Shown one piece after another: positions 1 to 7,243 of a stretch of DNA of 64,000 nucleotides (its first letter is position 1; each line of letters starts with the position of its first letter). The notes under the pieces are model-generated. The model had not been told where the DNA came from. It made no database searches and saw only the letters and a list, made by a program, of their open reading frames with translations. The DNA comes from an uncultured Opitutia bacterium (GTDB taxonomy: Bacteria > Verrucomicrobiota > Verrucomicrobiia > Opitutales > Opitutaceae), in assembly GCA_903825285.1 (NCBI GenBank), contig CAIJZY010000041.1, positions 1 through 64,000 on the forward strand, given 5' to 3'. The translations under genes were made by a program, and so were the position numbers.

Positions 1-889
1 CACCGCGCCGCCCGCCGCGCCGCGCGCGGCCGCCGCGGCCCCGGCCTCATCAGGGGCCACGCCGGCCAGTCCCATCGCCTGGCAGCCCCCCGCCCTCCCG
101 GAGAATACCTGGCTGATCGAGCCACAGCGCACGGCGCCACGCGAGTACGCCGCGGCGTTCACGACCGATTTCGGCGCCGCGAATCCGGCCGGGCTGCACC
201 TTCACTTTGCGGACGACCTGGTGGACGCGAGCCTCGACGGTCGTCCGCTGGAGCTGACCGGCGGCGAGGACGGCGCCCTCGCGCGCCTGCCGGCCCTCGG
301 GGCCGGCGCGCACACGCTGCGCTTTCGCACGGTGCGCGAGTTCCCCGCCAAGCCGTACCTCTGGCTCAAGGGCGCCTTCACGCTCCGCAGCCTCGCCCCC
401 TACGCGCCCGGCCCCAGCCACACGCTACGCACGGACGGACCGTTTGTCGCCGGCGTCGCGCCGGTGTCCGGTGACGCCGAGCTCGTGGCCGCGGGCTTCC
501 CGTTTCTCCACCGTCCGCTGGTGGCCGCAGGCACGTTCACCCTCGCGGCCCCGGCGGCCGCGCTGCGCCTCGTCGGTGTGCTGGGCGACGCCGCGCGCGT
601 GTCGATCGATGGCGGACCCGCCAGCTGGGCCTGGGGCCCGGACTGGGCGCTGACGCTCGCCGCGCCGCCGGCCGCGGGCCCGCACCGCCTGCGGCTCGAG
701 CTGGTGCCGAGCACGTTCAACTACTTCGGTCCGCACCACTACTTCCACGGCGACTGGCACGTGGTCAGCCCGGGCCAGATCGTCGGCGAGAAGAACTTCG
801 CGGACCTGCCCGATGCGCCCGACCACACGCACGTCGCGGCCTGGCACTTCAAGCCGCTGCGCCTGCCGGCAGCGGTGACGGCGGGCTAG
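1..889 (+). CDS. C-terminal part of a carbohydrate-associated beta-sandwich protein (5' truncated by window)
   Basis: The reading frame is open from base 2 to the TAG at 887-889, about 295 residues, with no start in the window, so only the C-terminal part is present. It begins with an Ala/Pro-rich linker of about 25 residues, followed by a beta-rich region with strands such as AHTLRFRTV and HRLRLELVPS. A GPHHYFHGDWHVVSP stretch near the end resembles, from memory, the tail of large secreted glycoside hydrolases with sugar-binding domains. No catalytic residue can be assigned. The stop codon overlaps that of the convergent TPR gene: CTAG at 886-889 is read as TAG on both strands. The glycosidase link is inference. 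Confidence 0.6.
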   Translation, partial: TAPPAAPRAAAAAPASSGATPASPIAWQPPALPENTWLIEPQRTAPREYAAAFTTDFGAANPAGLHLHFADDLVDASLDGRPLELTGGEDGALARLPALGAGAHTLRFRTVREFPAKPYLWLKGAFTLRSLAPYAPGPSHTLRTDGPFVAGVAPVSGDAELVAAGFPFLHRPLVAAGTFTLAAPAAALRLVGVLGDAARVSIDGGPASWAWGPDWALTLAAPPAAGPHRLRLELVPSTFNYFGPHHYFHGDWHVVSPGQIVGEKNFADLPDAPDHTHVAAWHFKPLRLPAAVTAG

Positions 890-1737
890 GGTCCAGCGGG
901 CGCCGGGACAGGCGGCTCCACCTCGGCGAGGTGCATCCGCGCGTTGTAATTCGCGGTGTCACGCGGGTTCTCGCGGAGGAACAGGTGATAGTACCGGGCG
1001 GCCTGGGCCTTGAGGCCCGCAAGCCGGGAGAGCTCGGCGATCTGCAGGAGCAGATCGGCGCGGCCCGCGCGGTCGGAGCCGCCGAGTCGTTCCGCCGCCA
1101 GCAGGTGCGGCAGCGCCAACTGGGCCGGCAGCCGGTAATAGAAAATGGCCTCGGCGATCGCCACCCGGACCTCTCCCTCCGCGGCCGGGACATGGGCCTG
1201 CGCCAGCAGGCGCTCGGCGGCGGCGATCCGCTGCGCGGGCGTGAAGCCCGGGTCGAGTGCGTACAGCTGCAGCAGCGCCAGCCGGCCCAGGGCCGACTGC
1301 GCCCAGACGGAGCGCTCGTGCTCGGCCAGCAACTGCCGGAACTGCCGGGCCGCCTCCTCCGGGTCGGGCTGCTCCTGGTGATGCTGGGCGATCCGGCCGA
1401 GGTAGAACCGCGCGCCCTGGGCGAACTCGTCGGTCCCGCTCTCCGCCAGGGCCCGGAACAGCTCGCGCGCCTCCTCGACCTGGCTGGCGGTCACCGGCTG
1501 CCTCGTCAGCAGCGCCACGCCGCGGCCGAAGCGGGCCTCGCGCGCGACCCGCGCGTCCGCCGCCTGCGCGCCGACGGCGAAGACCTGCATCGCCTCATCC
1601 GCGCGGTAATTCGTCAGGGCCACCCACCCGGCGGTGAGCTCGCCCCCGCGCGCCGTGACGGCGCCCATGAACGCGAGCCCGGCAAACAGCGCCCGGCCGA
1701 GCCGTTGGCAGAGGCCAATGTGTTCGGTCGCGTTCAT
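886..1737 (-). CDS. TPR-type repeat protein, partner of solute-binding protein A
   Basis: A 283-residue protein with a hydrophobic N-terminus (about residues 12-30) that looks like a signal sequence or anchor. Helical hairpin repeats of TPR type follow, for example FYLGRIAQHHQE, AARQFRQLLAEHE and AARYYHLFLRENP. It is paralogous along its whole length to the proteins at 3375-4169 and 6458-7243. Its ATG overlaps the stop of the upstream solute-binding protein gene as ATGA (1734-1737), so the two are probably translationally coupled. TPR proteins usually bind other proteins. A role as periplasmic or membrane partner of the solute-binding protein is inference from the threefold conserved gene pairing. 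Confidence 0.8.
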   Translation of the reverse strand: MNATEHIGLCQRLGRALFAGLAFMGAVTARGGELTAGWVALTNYRADEAMQVFAVGAQAADARVAREARFGRGVALLTRQPVTASQVEEARELFRALAESGTDEFAQGARFYLGRIAQHHQEQPDPEEAARQFRQLLAEHERSVWAQSALGRLALLQLYALDPGFTPAQRIAAAERLLAQAHVPAAEGEVRVAIAEAIFYYRLPAQLALPHLLAAERLGGSDRAGRADLLLQIAELSRLAGLKAQAARYYHLFLRENPRDTANYNARMHLAEVEPPVPAPAGP

Positions 1738-3305
1738 GGGTGAGTCGGATCCGGCGCAGTGAGCAGGCGGCCAAACTGGTAAACCTTCACCTCGTTCGGC
1801 ATCGTCACGAGCTCCAGCTTCGCCGGTCGGGCAGCGGGCGGGGCGGCGAAGTAGGCGGCCACGGCGATGTTGTCCTCGCGCTGCACATTGTGGATGCCGC
1901 TCACGACCTCGCGCCGCAGGTCATCGCGGATCCGCGCCGCCAGGCCGGCCTTCACCTCCCGCTGGAACGCCTTCAGGCCGCCGTTCGCGTTCCAGAGCGT
2001 GCTGAAGCGCGTGCGCAGGAACGGCTCGGCGTCAATCGTGAGGCCGATGTAGGTCGCGGCCCACGCCCAGCCCTCGGTCACCTGCGTGAACTGGGCGGCA
2101 AAGCCCGAGGGTTTCACCCCCACGGTCGCCGGCTGCCAGTTGCTCACGGTGGTGAAGATCCGGCTGCCCTCGACGCTCGTGAGGAACTGGAGGAAGTCGA
2201 TCGCCTCGGCGCGGTGCGGCGTCGTGCGGTTGAGATAAAGGCCCATCACCGAGATCCGCGGCCCCTCGCCATACGGACCCCGCGCCAGCGCGCCATAGAC
2301 CGGGTCGTCCTGCAGCGGATAGGGAAAAGGAAACGCGCCTATGTCGAAGGTGCAGATCAGGGGCAGGCTGCTGGCCTCCCAGCTCGGCATCACGACCATG
2401 GCGGTGCGCTGCGAGACAAAGTCCGCGAGCGCGGAGTGTCGGCGCCGCTGCACGAAGCCCGGCGTCGCCACCGTCCCAAGGTGCTCGAGCACCTCGAGGC
2501 CGGCCTGCAACTCGGGCGTCTCGAAGCTCCACTCGCCGCGCAGGTACTGGGACGCGAGCTGGTTCTGGTAGATCTGCAGCCGGTGGCGCACGTCGAGCCG
2601 CTCCGACAGGCCCGCGCCCATCGTGCCCATGACCATGTAGGTCAGGAACGGAAAGGTGTCCTGCGAGGCGCCGACCGGCACCAGGTTCAGGTCGTGCGCC
2701 TTGGCGTAGGCCTGGATCCGGGCGCAGAGCGCGACGAAGTCACGGTAGGTGCGCGGCGGGGCATCCGAGCCGGTGATCCGCCGGAGCAGCTCACGGTTGT
2801 AGACGATGCGGTTGACGTGCGAGGTGACCGTGATGCCGTAATAGTGACCGAGGGACTTGATGTAGCTGTCGTCGTTGGAAAAGCCGTCGATGTTGGTGTC
2901 GCGCCACGCCACCCCCTCCAGCGGCGTGCCCCGGTTGTACGGGTTGGGCTGCATGATGTCCTCGTCGAGCGGCTGGAACCGCCGCGCGATGTCCGGCCAG
3001 ATCCACACGTACTCCGCGACGTCGGGCCCCGTGCCGCCGACCATCTGGGTCTGGATCCAGGGGAGGTAGACCGTGTCCGGCACCGCGAGGTGCACGACGT
3101 GGACGCGGGGGTTGAGCTGCTCGTACCGCGCGATGATCGCGTCGAACGCCTTGCGCACCGTGCCCTCGAGCTGCCACTGCGAGAAACGGATCGTCACCCG
3201 GTCCGTCCGCGCCTCCTGCGCGGAGCGGCGCACGATCGTGTAGGTCGCGGCCAGGTACGCCGCGCCCATCAGGATGAACCCCACCATCTGCCGGGTGATC
3301 TTCAT
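1734..3305 (-). CDS. Membrane-anchored extracellular solute-binding protein A (ABC family 1)
   Basis: A 523-residue protein of the extracellular solute-binding protein family 1, which normally delivers sugars to an ABC importer. It starts at the ATG giving MKITRQMVGF; an in-frame extension of 13 codons lacks a signal-like sequence. Residues 6-24 form one membrane segment and there is no lipobox Cys. Shared landmarks with the paralogues at 4166-5758 and 7240-8814 are QWQLEGTVR, RYEQLNPRV, PNPYNRGTPLEGV and TSVEGSRIF. The TPR gene follows with a 4-base overlap. No permease or ATPase gene is adjacent, so either the partners are encoded elsewhere or the protein has a sensing role. The substrate is unknown. 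Confidence 0.85.
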   Translation of the reverse strand: MKITRQMVGFILMGAAYLAATYTIVRRSAQEARTDRVTIRFSQWQLEGTVRKAFDAIIARYEQLNPRVHVVHLAVPDTVYLPWIQTQMVGGTGPDVAEYVWIWPDIARRFQPLDEDIMQPNPYNRGTPLEGVAWRDTNIDGFSNDDSYIKSLGHYYGITVTSHVNRIVYNRELLRRITGSDAPPRTYRDFVALCARIQAYAKAHDLNLVPVGASQDTFPFLTYMVMGTMGAGLSERLDVRHRLQIYQNQLASQYLRGEWSFETPELQAGLEVLEHLGTVATPGFVQRRRHSALADFVSQRTAMVVMPSWEASSLPLICTFDIGAFPFPYPLQDDPVYGALARGPYGEGPRISVMGLYLNRTTPHRAEAIDFLQFLTSVEGSRIFTTVSNWQPATVGVKPSGFAAQFTQVTEGWAWAATYIGLTIDAEPFLRTRFSTLWNANGGLKAFQREVKAGLAARIRDDLRREVVSGIHNVQREDNIAVAAYFAAPPAARPAKLELVTMPNEVKVYQFGRLLTAPDPTHP

Positions 3306-3374
3306 GCGAACCCGGCGGTCTACCTGATGCCCGCGCCGGCGCAAGCGGACGCTGCGCGATTGTTCAGCACGACG

Positions 3375-4169
3375 CTACGGCCCGGCGACCTGCGCGAGCT
3401 TCAACCGGACCTGGAACTGCCGCGGCTCGCGCGGGTACTCAGCGAGGAAGGTCCGGTAATAGCCCGCCGCCTCGGCGGGATGGCCGGTCAGCCGCGAAAC
3501 CTCGCCGGCCTGCACGAGCACGTCGGCCCGCGTGGTGGCTTCGAGCACGGCGCAGCGCGCGAGGGCGACGAGGTGCGACCGCGCCAGCGCGTCGGGGAGC
3601 AAATAGTGGAAGACCGCGTCCGTGATCACGAGCCGGAGGTCCGCCTCCGCGGCCGCGGTGCGCGCGTCCGGCAGCAGCCGCTCGGCCTCCGCGATCCGCG
3701 CCGCGGGGTCCGCCGGGCCGGCCGCGGTGTAGAGGACCAGCAGGGCGAGCCGCGGCACCGCCGCCTGGGCCCAGACCGAGTCCGGGTGCCCCGCGATCAG
3801 CCGGCGAAACTCGACCGCCGCGCGCCGGGGGTCGGGCGGGTCGGACTGGAATTCCGCCAGTCGCCCCAGGTAGAAACGCGCGCCGAGCGCGAGGTCATCG
3901 TCGCCGTCGGCCGCCAGCGCCTCGAGCAGCGCCTGCGCGCGGCCGACGCGGTTGGCCACGGGGAGCGGCTGGGCCAGCAGGCTCAGCGCCTCGCCAAACC
4001 GCGCCGCGCGGGCGTCAGGCCCGCCGCGGGCCGCGAGCTGCTCGAACTGCGGCAGCGCCTGCACCGGCCGGTACGCGGCCAGCGCCTGCCAGGCCGGGGC
4101 GGCCGCGTCCGCGGCGGCGAGCCCCGCCGGCGGCAGCGCCAGCAGCACGAGGAGCAGCCCGCGGCTCAT
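3375..4169 (-). CDS. TPR-type repeat protein, partner of solute-binding protein B
   Basis: A 264-residue protein with a clear signal sequence (MSRGLLLVLLALPPAGLAAA) followed by helical repeats, including FYLGRLAEFQSD, VEFRRLIAGHPDSVW and AAGYYRTFLAEYPRE. The start is fixed by the ATGA overlap with the stop of solute-binding protein B at 4166-4169. A longer open frame in the same phase runs upstream, but it is a shadow of the solute-binding protein gene. The protein is similar throughout to the TPR proteins of the two sister pairs. The N-terminus predicts export to the periplasm; the function as binding-protein partner is inferred. Confidence 0.8.
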   Translation of the reverse strand: MSRGLLLVLLALPPAGLAAADAAAPAWQALAAYRPVQALPQFEQLAARGGPDARAARFGEALSLLAQPLPVANRVGRAQALLEALAADGDDDLALGARFYLGRLAEFQSDPPDPRRAAVEFRRLIAGHPDSVWAQAAVPRLALLVLYTAAGPADPAARIAEAERLLPDARTAAAEADLRLVITDAVFHYLLPDALARSHLVALARCAVLEATTRADVLVQAGEVSRLTGHPAEAAGYYRTFLAEYPREPRQFQVRLKLAQVAGP

Positions 4170-5758
4170 GGCGCCGCCTTTCCCGCTTTGTCCGCCTCGG
4201 CGTGGACGACGGTGAGCATCTGGTATGTGCGGCCCTCGAGGCGCGCGGGCAGCAGCGCCAGCGGTGCCGTCGCGCCGGCGGGCCCGGCCGCCATGTGCGC
4301 GGCGCCGGCCGCGCTGTCGCCGCCGGTGAGGTTCTGGACCTGCACCGTGAGGTTGCGCGTGAGGTCCGACAGGATCCGCGGCCGCAGGCCGGCGTCGAGC
4401 GCCTCGGCGTAGGCCTCCGCGCGGCCCTCCGGGCCCCAGAGCCGGAAGAAGTTGTTCCGCACGTGGGCGATCGCGTCGTCGCCCGACAGGTTGAGAAAGC
4501 TGCCGTCGATGAACCAGATGTAGCCGTTGTAGATCGGCAGGAACTGGCGCGAGTAGGCGGACGGCCTGACCCCGACGATGGCGGGCAGCCAGGTGCTCAC
4601 GTCGGTGAAGATCTGGTTGCCCTCGACGCTTGTGATGAAATGCAGGAAGTCGAGGGCCTCGGCCCGGTGGCGGGTCTGGCGGTTGAGGTACATCGCCATG
4701 AGCGTGGCGAGGCGGCCGTCGGCGTAGGGCCCGAGCATCCGCGGCCCGTAGGCCGGGTCGTCCTGCAGCGGCACCGGGTAGCGGAACGCCCCGAGCTCGA
4801 AGGGGCAGAGTTCCTTGAGGCTGCTCGCCTCCCAGCTGGGCGCCACGATCATCATCGTCCGGCCGCGCACGAAGTCCATGAGGGCCGAGTCGCGCGACAG
4901 CTGCAGGAACCCCGGCGTGCTGTGGCGGCCGAGCTCCGCGAGCAGCTCGAAGCCGATGCGCATCTCCGGGTCGCGGAAGCTCCACTCGCCCCGGAGGTAG
5001 TCGAGGGCGACCTCCTTGGTCAGCGCGCCGAAGACGTGCCGGTGGTCGAGCCGCTGCGCCACGGCGCTGCTGGCGGAATCGAAGATGAACATGGCCTCGC
5101 CGATGACAGTGTCCTTGGAGTTGGCGAGCGGCGCGAGGGTGAGGTGACGCTCGCGGGCGTAGGCCTCGACGCGCGCGCACAGCGCCACGAACTCCCGGTA
5201 GGTCGTGGGTGGCGCGTCGCCGCCGGTGATCTCGCGCAGCATCGGCCGGTTGTAGATCAGCCGCATGCTGTGCTGGGTGAGCGTGGCGGCGTAGTACTGG
5301 TTGAGCCGCACGTTGAACCCGTCGCTGTTTGCCATCGCGTCGAGGAAGGTGTCGCGCCACGGCACGCCCTCGAGCGGCGTGCCGCGGTTGTAGGGGTTGG
5401 GCTTCAGCACCTCGTCCGAGATCGGCGCGAAGTAGCGCTCCACGTTGTTGTAGTCGATCGAGTACTCGATGATATCGGGCGCCTCGCCGCCGACGAGCTG
5501 GGTCTGCGCCCACTGGCGGTAGGTGCGGTCGGGAATCGAGATCAGCTCGACGTGCACGCGGGGGTTGAGCTGCTCGTAGCGGCGGATCATCGCCGCGAAA
5601 GCCTGCCGCACGCCGCCCTCGAGCTGCCACTGCGCGACACGGATGGTCACGCGGTCGGGCCGGGTCTCCTGGGTGACATGCCGCACCATGAGCCCGACGG
5701 CGACGGCGTAGCCGGCGCCGAGCAGGAGGAGGCCCACCAGTTTCCCGGAAAATTTCAT
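4166..5758 (-). CDS. Membrane-anchored extracellular solute-binding protein B (ABC family 1)
   Basis: A 530-residue paralogue of proteins A and C in this cluster. I choose the ATG at 5758 (MKFSGKLVGLLLL) because it places a membrane segment at residues 5-25; 23 further upstream codons are open but look non-coding. Conserved landmarks are QWQLEGGVRQAF, RYEQLNPRV, PNPYNRGTPLEGV, WRDTFLDAM and SVEGNQIFTDVS. The thioredoxin-like gene ends 78 bases upstream and the TPR gene overlaps downstream. The whole minus-strand run from 8814 to 886 could be one transcription unit. There is no lipobox, so attachment is by the N-terminal helix. The ligand cannot be told from sequence. Confidence 0.85.
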   Translation of the reverse strand: MKFSGKLVGLLLLGAGYAVAVGLMVRHVTQETRPDRVTIRVAQWQLEGGVRQAFAAMIRRYEQLNPRVHVELISIPDRTYRQWAQTQLVGGEAPDIIEYSIDYNNVERYFAPISDEVLKPNPYNRGTPLEGVPWRDTFLDAMANSDGFNVRLNQYYAATLTQHSMRLIYNRPMLREITGGDAPPTTYREFVALCARVEAYARERHLTLAPLANSKDTVIGEAMFIFDSASSAVAQRLDHRHVFGALTKEVALDYLRGEWSFRDPEMRIGFELLAELGRHSTPGFLQLSRDSALMDFVRGRTMMIVAPSWEASSLKELCPFELGAFRYPVPLQDDPAYGPRMLGPYADGRLATLMAMYLNRQTRHRAEALDFLHFITSVEGNQIFTDVSTWLPAIVGVRPSAYSRQFLPIYNGYIWFIDGSFLNLSGDDAIAHVRNNFFRLWGPEGRAEAYAEALDAGLRPRILSDLTRNLTVQVQNLTGGDSAAGAAHMAAGPAGATAPLALLPARLEGRTYQMLTVVHAEADKAGKAAP

Positions 5759-5836
5759 GGCCGCACCCGATGTAGAGGTCGCGGCGGGGCCCGGATCAAG
5801 GCCCAAGTGGCCGCCCGCGCGGCGCACGGCCGGATC

Positions 5837-6361
5837 CTACTTGAGCGGCGCCGGCCCCGGGCCGTGCTCCCAGGGGTCCGCGGCGTCCCGGATCAGCTGC
5901 TGCAGGAGCGGAAAGCGGACCTCGCCGTAGTTCAGCGCGTAGCGGAGGCGGCCGTCGCGAAAAATCCAGGTCGTCGGCACCCAGGTCAGCGGCAGGTCCA
6001 TGAAATTCTGGATGCTGCCCTCCCCTTTCCGCACGTGGTTCGGGTGGTGGAGGAGCGTGAGGTTGGGCTGCGCGCCGACGCTGTTGTCCGCCAGCAGCAC
6101 GCGGCCGTCGTCCGTGCTGCGCACGGTCACGAAGATGAACTTCACGTCGCGGTTGAGCTCGAGGAACGTGCTCCAGCCGTGGTGCGCGAGCTCGGCCTGG
6201 CTGTTCGGGCACCACGGCGCCCAGAAATGGACGACCGTCACCTGCGGGCCGCGCACCGCGGCCGCCACGTCCTCCTCGACCTTCAGCCAGCCGGCATTCG
6301 CCTGCGCGAACGCGCCCAGCACCGGCAGCACCAGCAGACCCAGCCCGAGGAAGCGTTTCAT
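5837..6361 (-). CDS. Thioredoxin-fold protein with a single active-site cysteine
   Basis: A 174-residue protein with a signal sequence (MKRFLGLGLLVLPVLGAFA) and a thioredoxin-like fold of the TlpA/AhpC-TSA type: TVVHFWAPWCPNSQAEL, a central FVTVRS strand, a cis-Pro region in LTWVPTTWIF, and a final YALNYGEV strand. The usual CxxC is CPNS here, so the resolving cysteine is replaced by serine. The protein may act as a monothiol or binding protein rather than a disulfide reductase. It lies between two solute-binding/TPR pairs on the same strand. An in-frame extension upstream to 6448 is open but would start inside the palindromic repeat at 6411-6476 and is rejected. Periplasmic location is inferred from the signal sequence. 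Confidence 0.75.
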   Translation of the reverse strand: MKRFLGLGLLVLPVLGAFAQANAGWLKVEEDVAAAVRGPQVTVVHFWAPWCPNSQAELAHHGWSTFLELNRDVKFIFVTVRSTDDGRVLLADNSVGAQPNLTLLHHPNHVRKGEGSIQNFMDLPLTWVPTTWIFRDGRLRYALNYGEVRFPLLQQLIRDAADPWEHGPGPAPLK

Positions 6362-6410
6362 GCGGATACGCTGACACGCCGCGCGCGCGGCGCAACTGCG
6401 ACCGGGCGGA

Positions 6411-6476
6411 TGTAGGGCGGGGTCGCCGACCCCGCCATCTGAGCGCAAGCGGCGGGGTCAGCGACCCCGCCCTACA
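6411..6476. repeat. REP-like inverted repeat, family A
   Basis: Two 26-base arms (6411-6436 and 6451-6476) match in 25 of 26 positions when one is reverse-complemented, around a 14-base loop. Each arm is itself nearly palindromic around GGGGTCGCCGACCCC, so the element can form one long or two short hairpins. The right arm contains the TGA stop (6458-6460) of the upstream TPR gene and encodes that protein's last residues. It sits between that gene and the thioredoxin-like gene and could act as an attenuator or 3' stabiliser. Confidence 0.85.
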
Positions 6477-7243
6477 CCGGCCGCGAGCTTCTCGCGCACC
6501 ATGAAGTTCCGCTGGTCGAGCGGGTATTCCGCAAGGAAGGTCGTGTAGAATTTCCGGGCCTGTGCTGCGTCGCCACCGAGCGCCAGGACCTCGGCGATCT
6601 GGACGAGCACGTCCGCCCGCGTGGGCCGGTCGAGTCGGCCGAGCCGCTCCGCGGCGAGCAGGTGCGGCAGCGCCTCGGCGGCGGGCAGGCGGTAGAAGAA
6701 GATCGCGTCCGCCAGGACGAGGTGCAGCTCGCTCTGCGCCGCGGGCAGGCGGGCCTGCGCCAGAAGCCGCTCGCCCGCGGCGACGGCGGCCGCCGGCGTG
6801 ACCGCCGGGTCGTCTGGGTAGAGCTCCAGCAGCGCGAGCCGGGTCAGCGCCGTCTGGGCCCAGAGCGAGTCGCCGTGCTCGGCCAGTAGCTGCCGGTACT
6901 GCCGCGCCGCCTCGGCGGGATCGGCCGTCTCGAGGTGATGCTGCGCGATGCGGCCGAGGAAATAGCGCGCGCCCTGCGCCACGTCGTCCGTCCCGCTGTC
7001 CGCCAGCCGGGTGAAGATCCCGCGGGCCTCCGCGACCTGCTCCGGCGTGACTGGCGATCGGGCCAGCAGCGCGACCGCGCGGCCGAAATCCGTCTCGCGT
7101 CCGGGCGTCGCCGCGGCGAAGTCCCGCAGCGCATCGTCGGCCTTCAGCCGCATCAGCGCCGGCCAGCCGGTCGGTGCATCGGCCGCACGCGCGACCAGCG
7201 GCAGCGTGCCGAGCAGCAGGAGGAGGCAGGGCGCGCGTCTCAT
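6458..7243 (-). CDS. TPR-type repeat protein, partner of solute-binding protein C
   Basis: A 261-residue protein with a signal sequence (MRRAPCLLLLLGTLPLVARA) and TPR-like repeats such as YFLGRIAQHHLE, RQYRQLLAEHGDSLW and ARKFYTTFLAEYPLD. The start is fixed by the ATGA overlap at 7240-7243 with solute-binding protein C. The last six codons (GVGRGR and stop) lie inside the repeat at 6451-6476, so the C-terminus has been set by insertion or spread of a repeat. It is paralogous to the TPR proteins at 886-1737 and 3375-4169. Confidence 0.8.
   Translation of the reverse strand: MRRAPCLLLLLGTLPLVARAADAPTGWPALMRLKADDALRDFAAATPGRETDFGRAVALLARSPVTPEQVAEARGIFTRLADSGTDDVAQGARYFLGRIAQHHLETADPAEAARQYRQLLAEHGDSLWAQTALTRLALLELYPDDPAVTPAAAVAAGERLLAQARLPAAQSELHLVLADAIFFYRLPAAEALPHLLAAERLGRLDRPTRADVLVQIAEVLALGGDAAQARKFYTTFLAEYPLDQRNFMVREKLAAGVGRGR

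Noticed and set aside
1740-4412. Open frame of 890 codons on the plus strand across the solute-binding cluster
   Set aside because: It runs antisense through two good gene pairs and has no recognisable domain.
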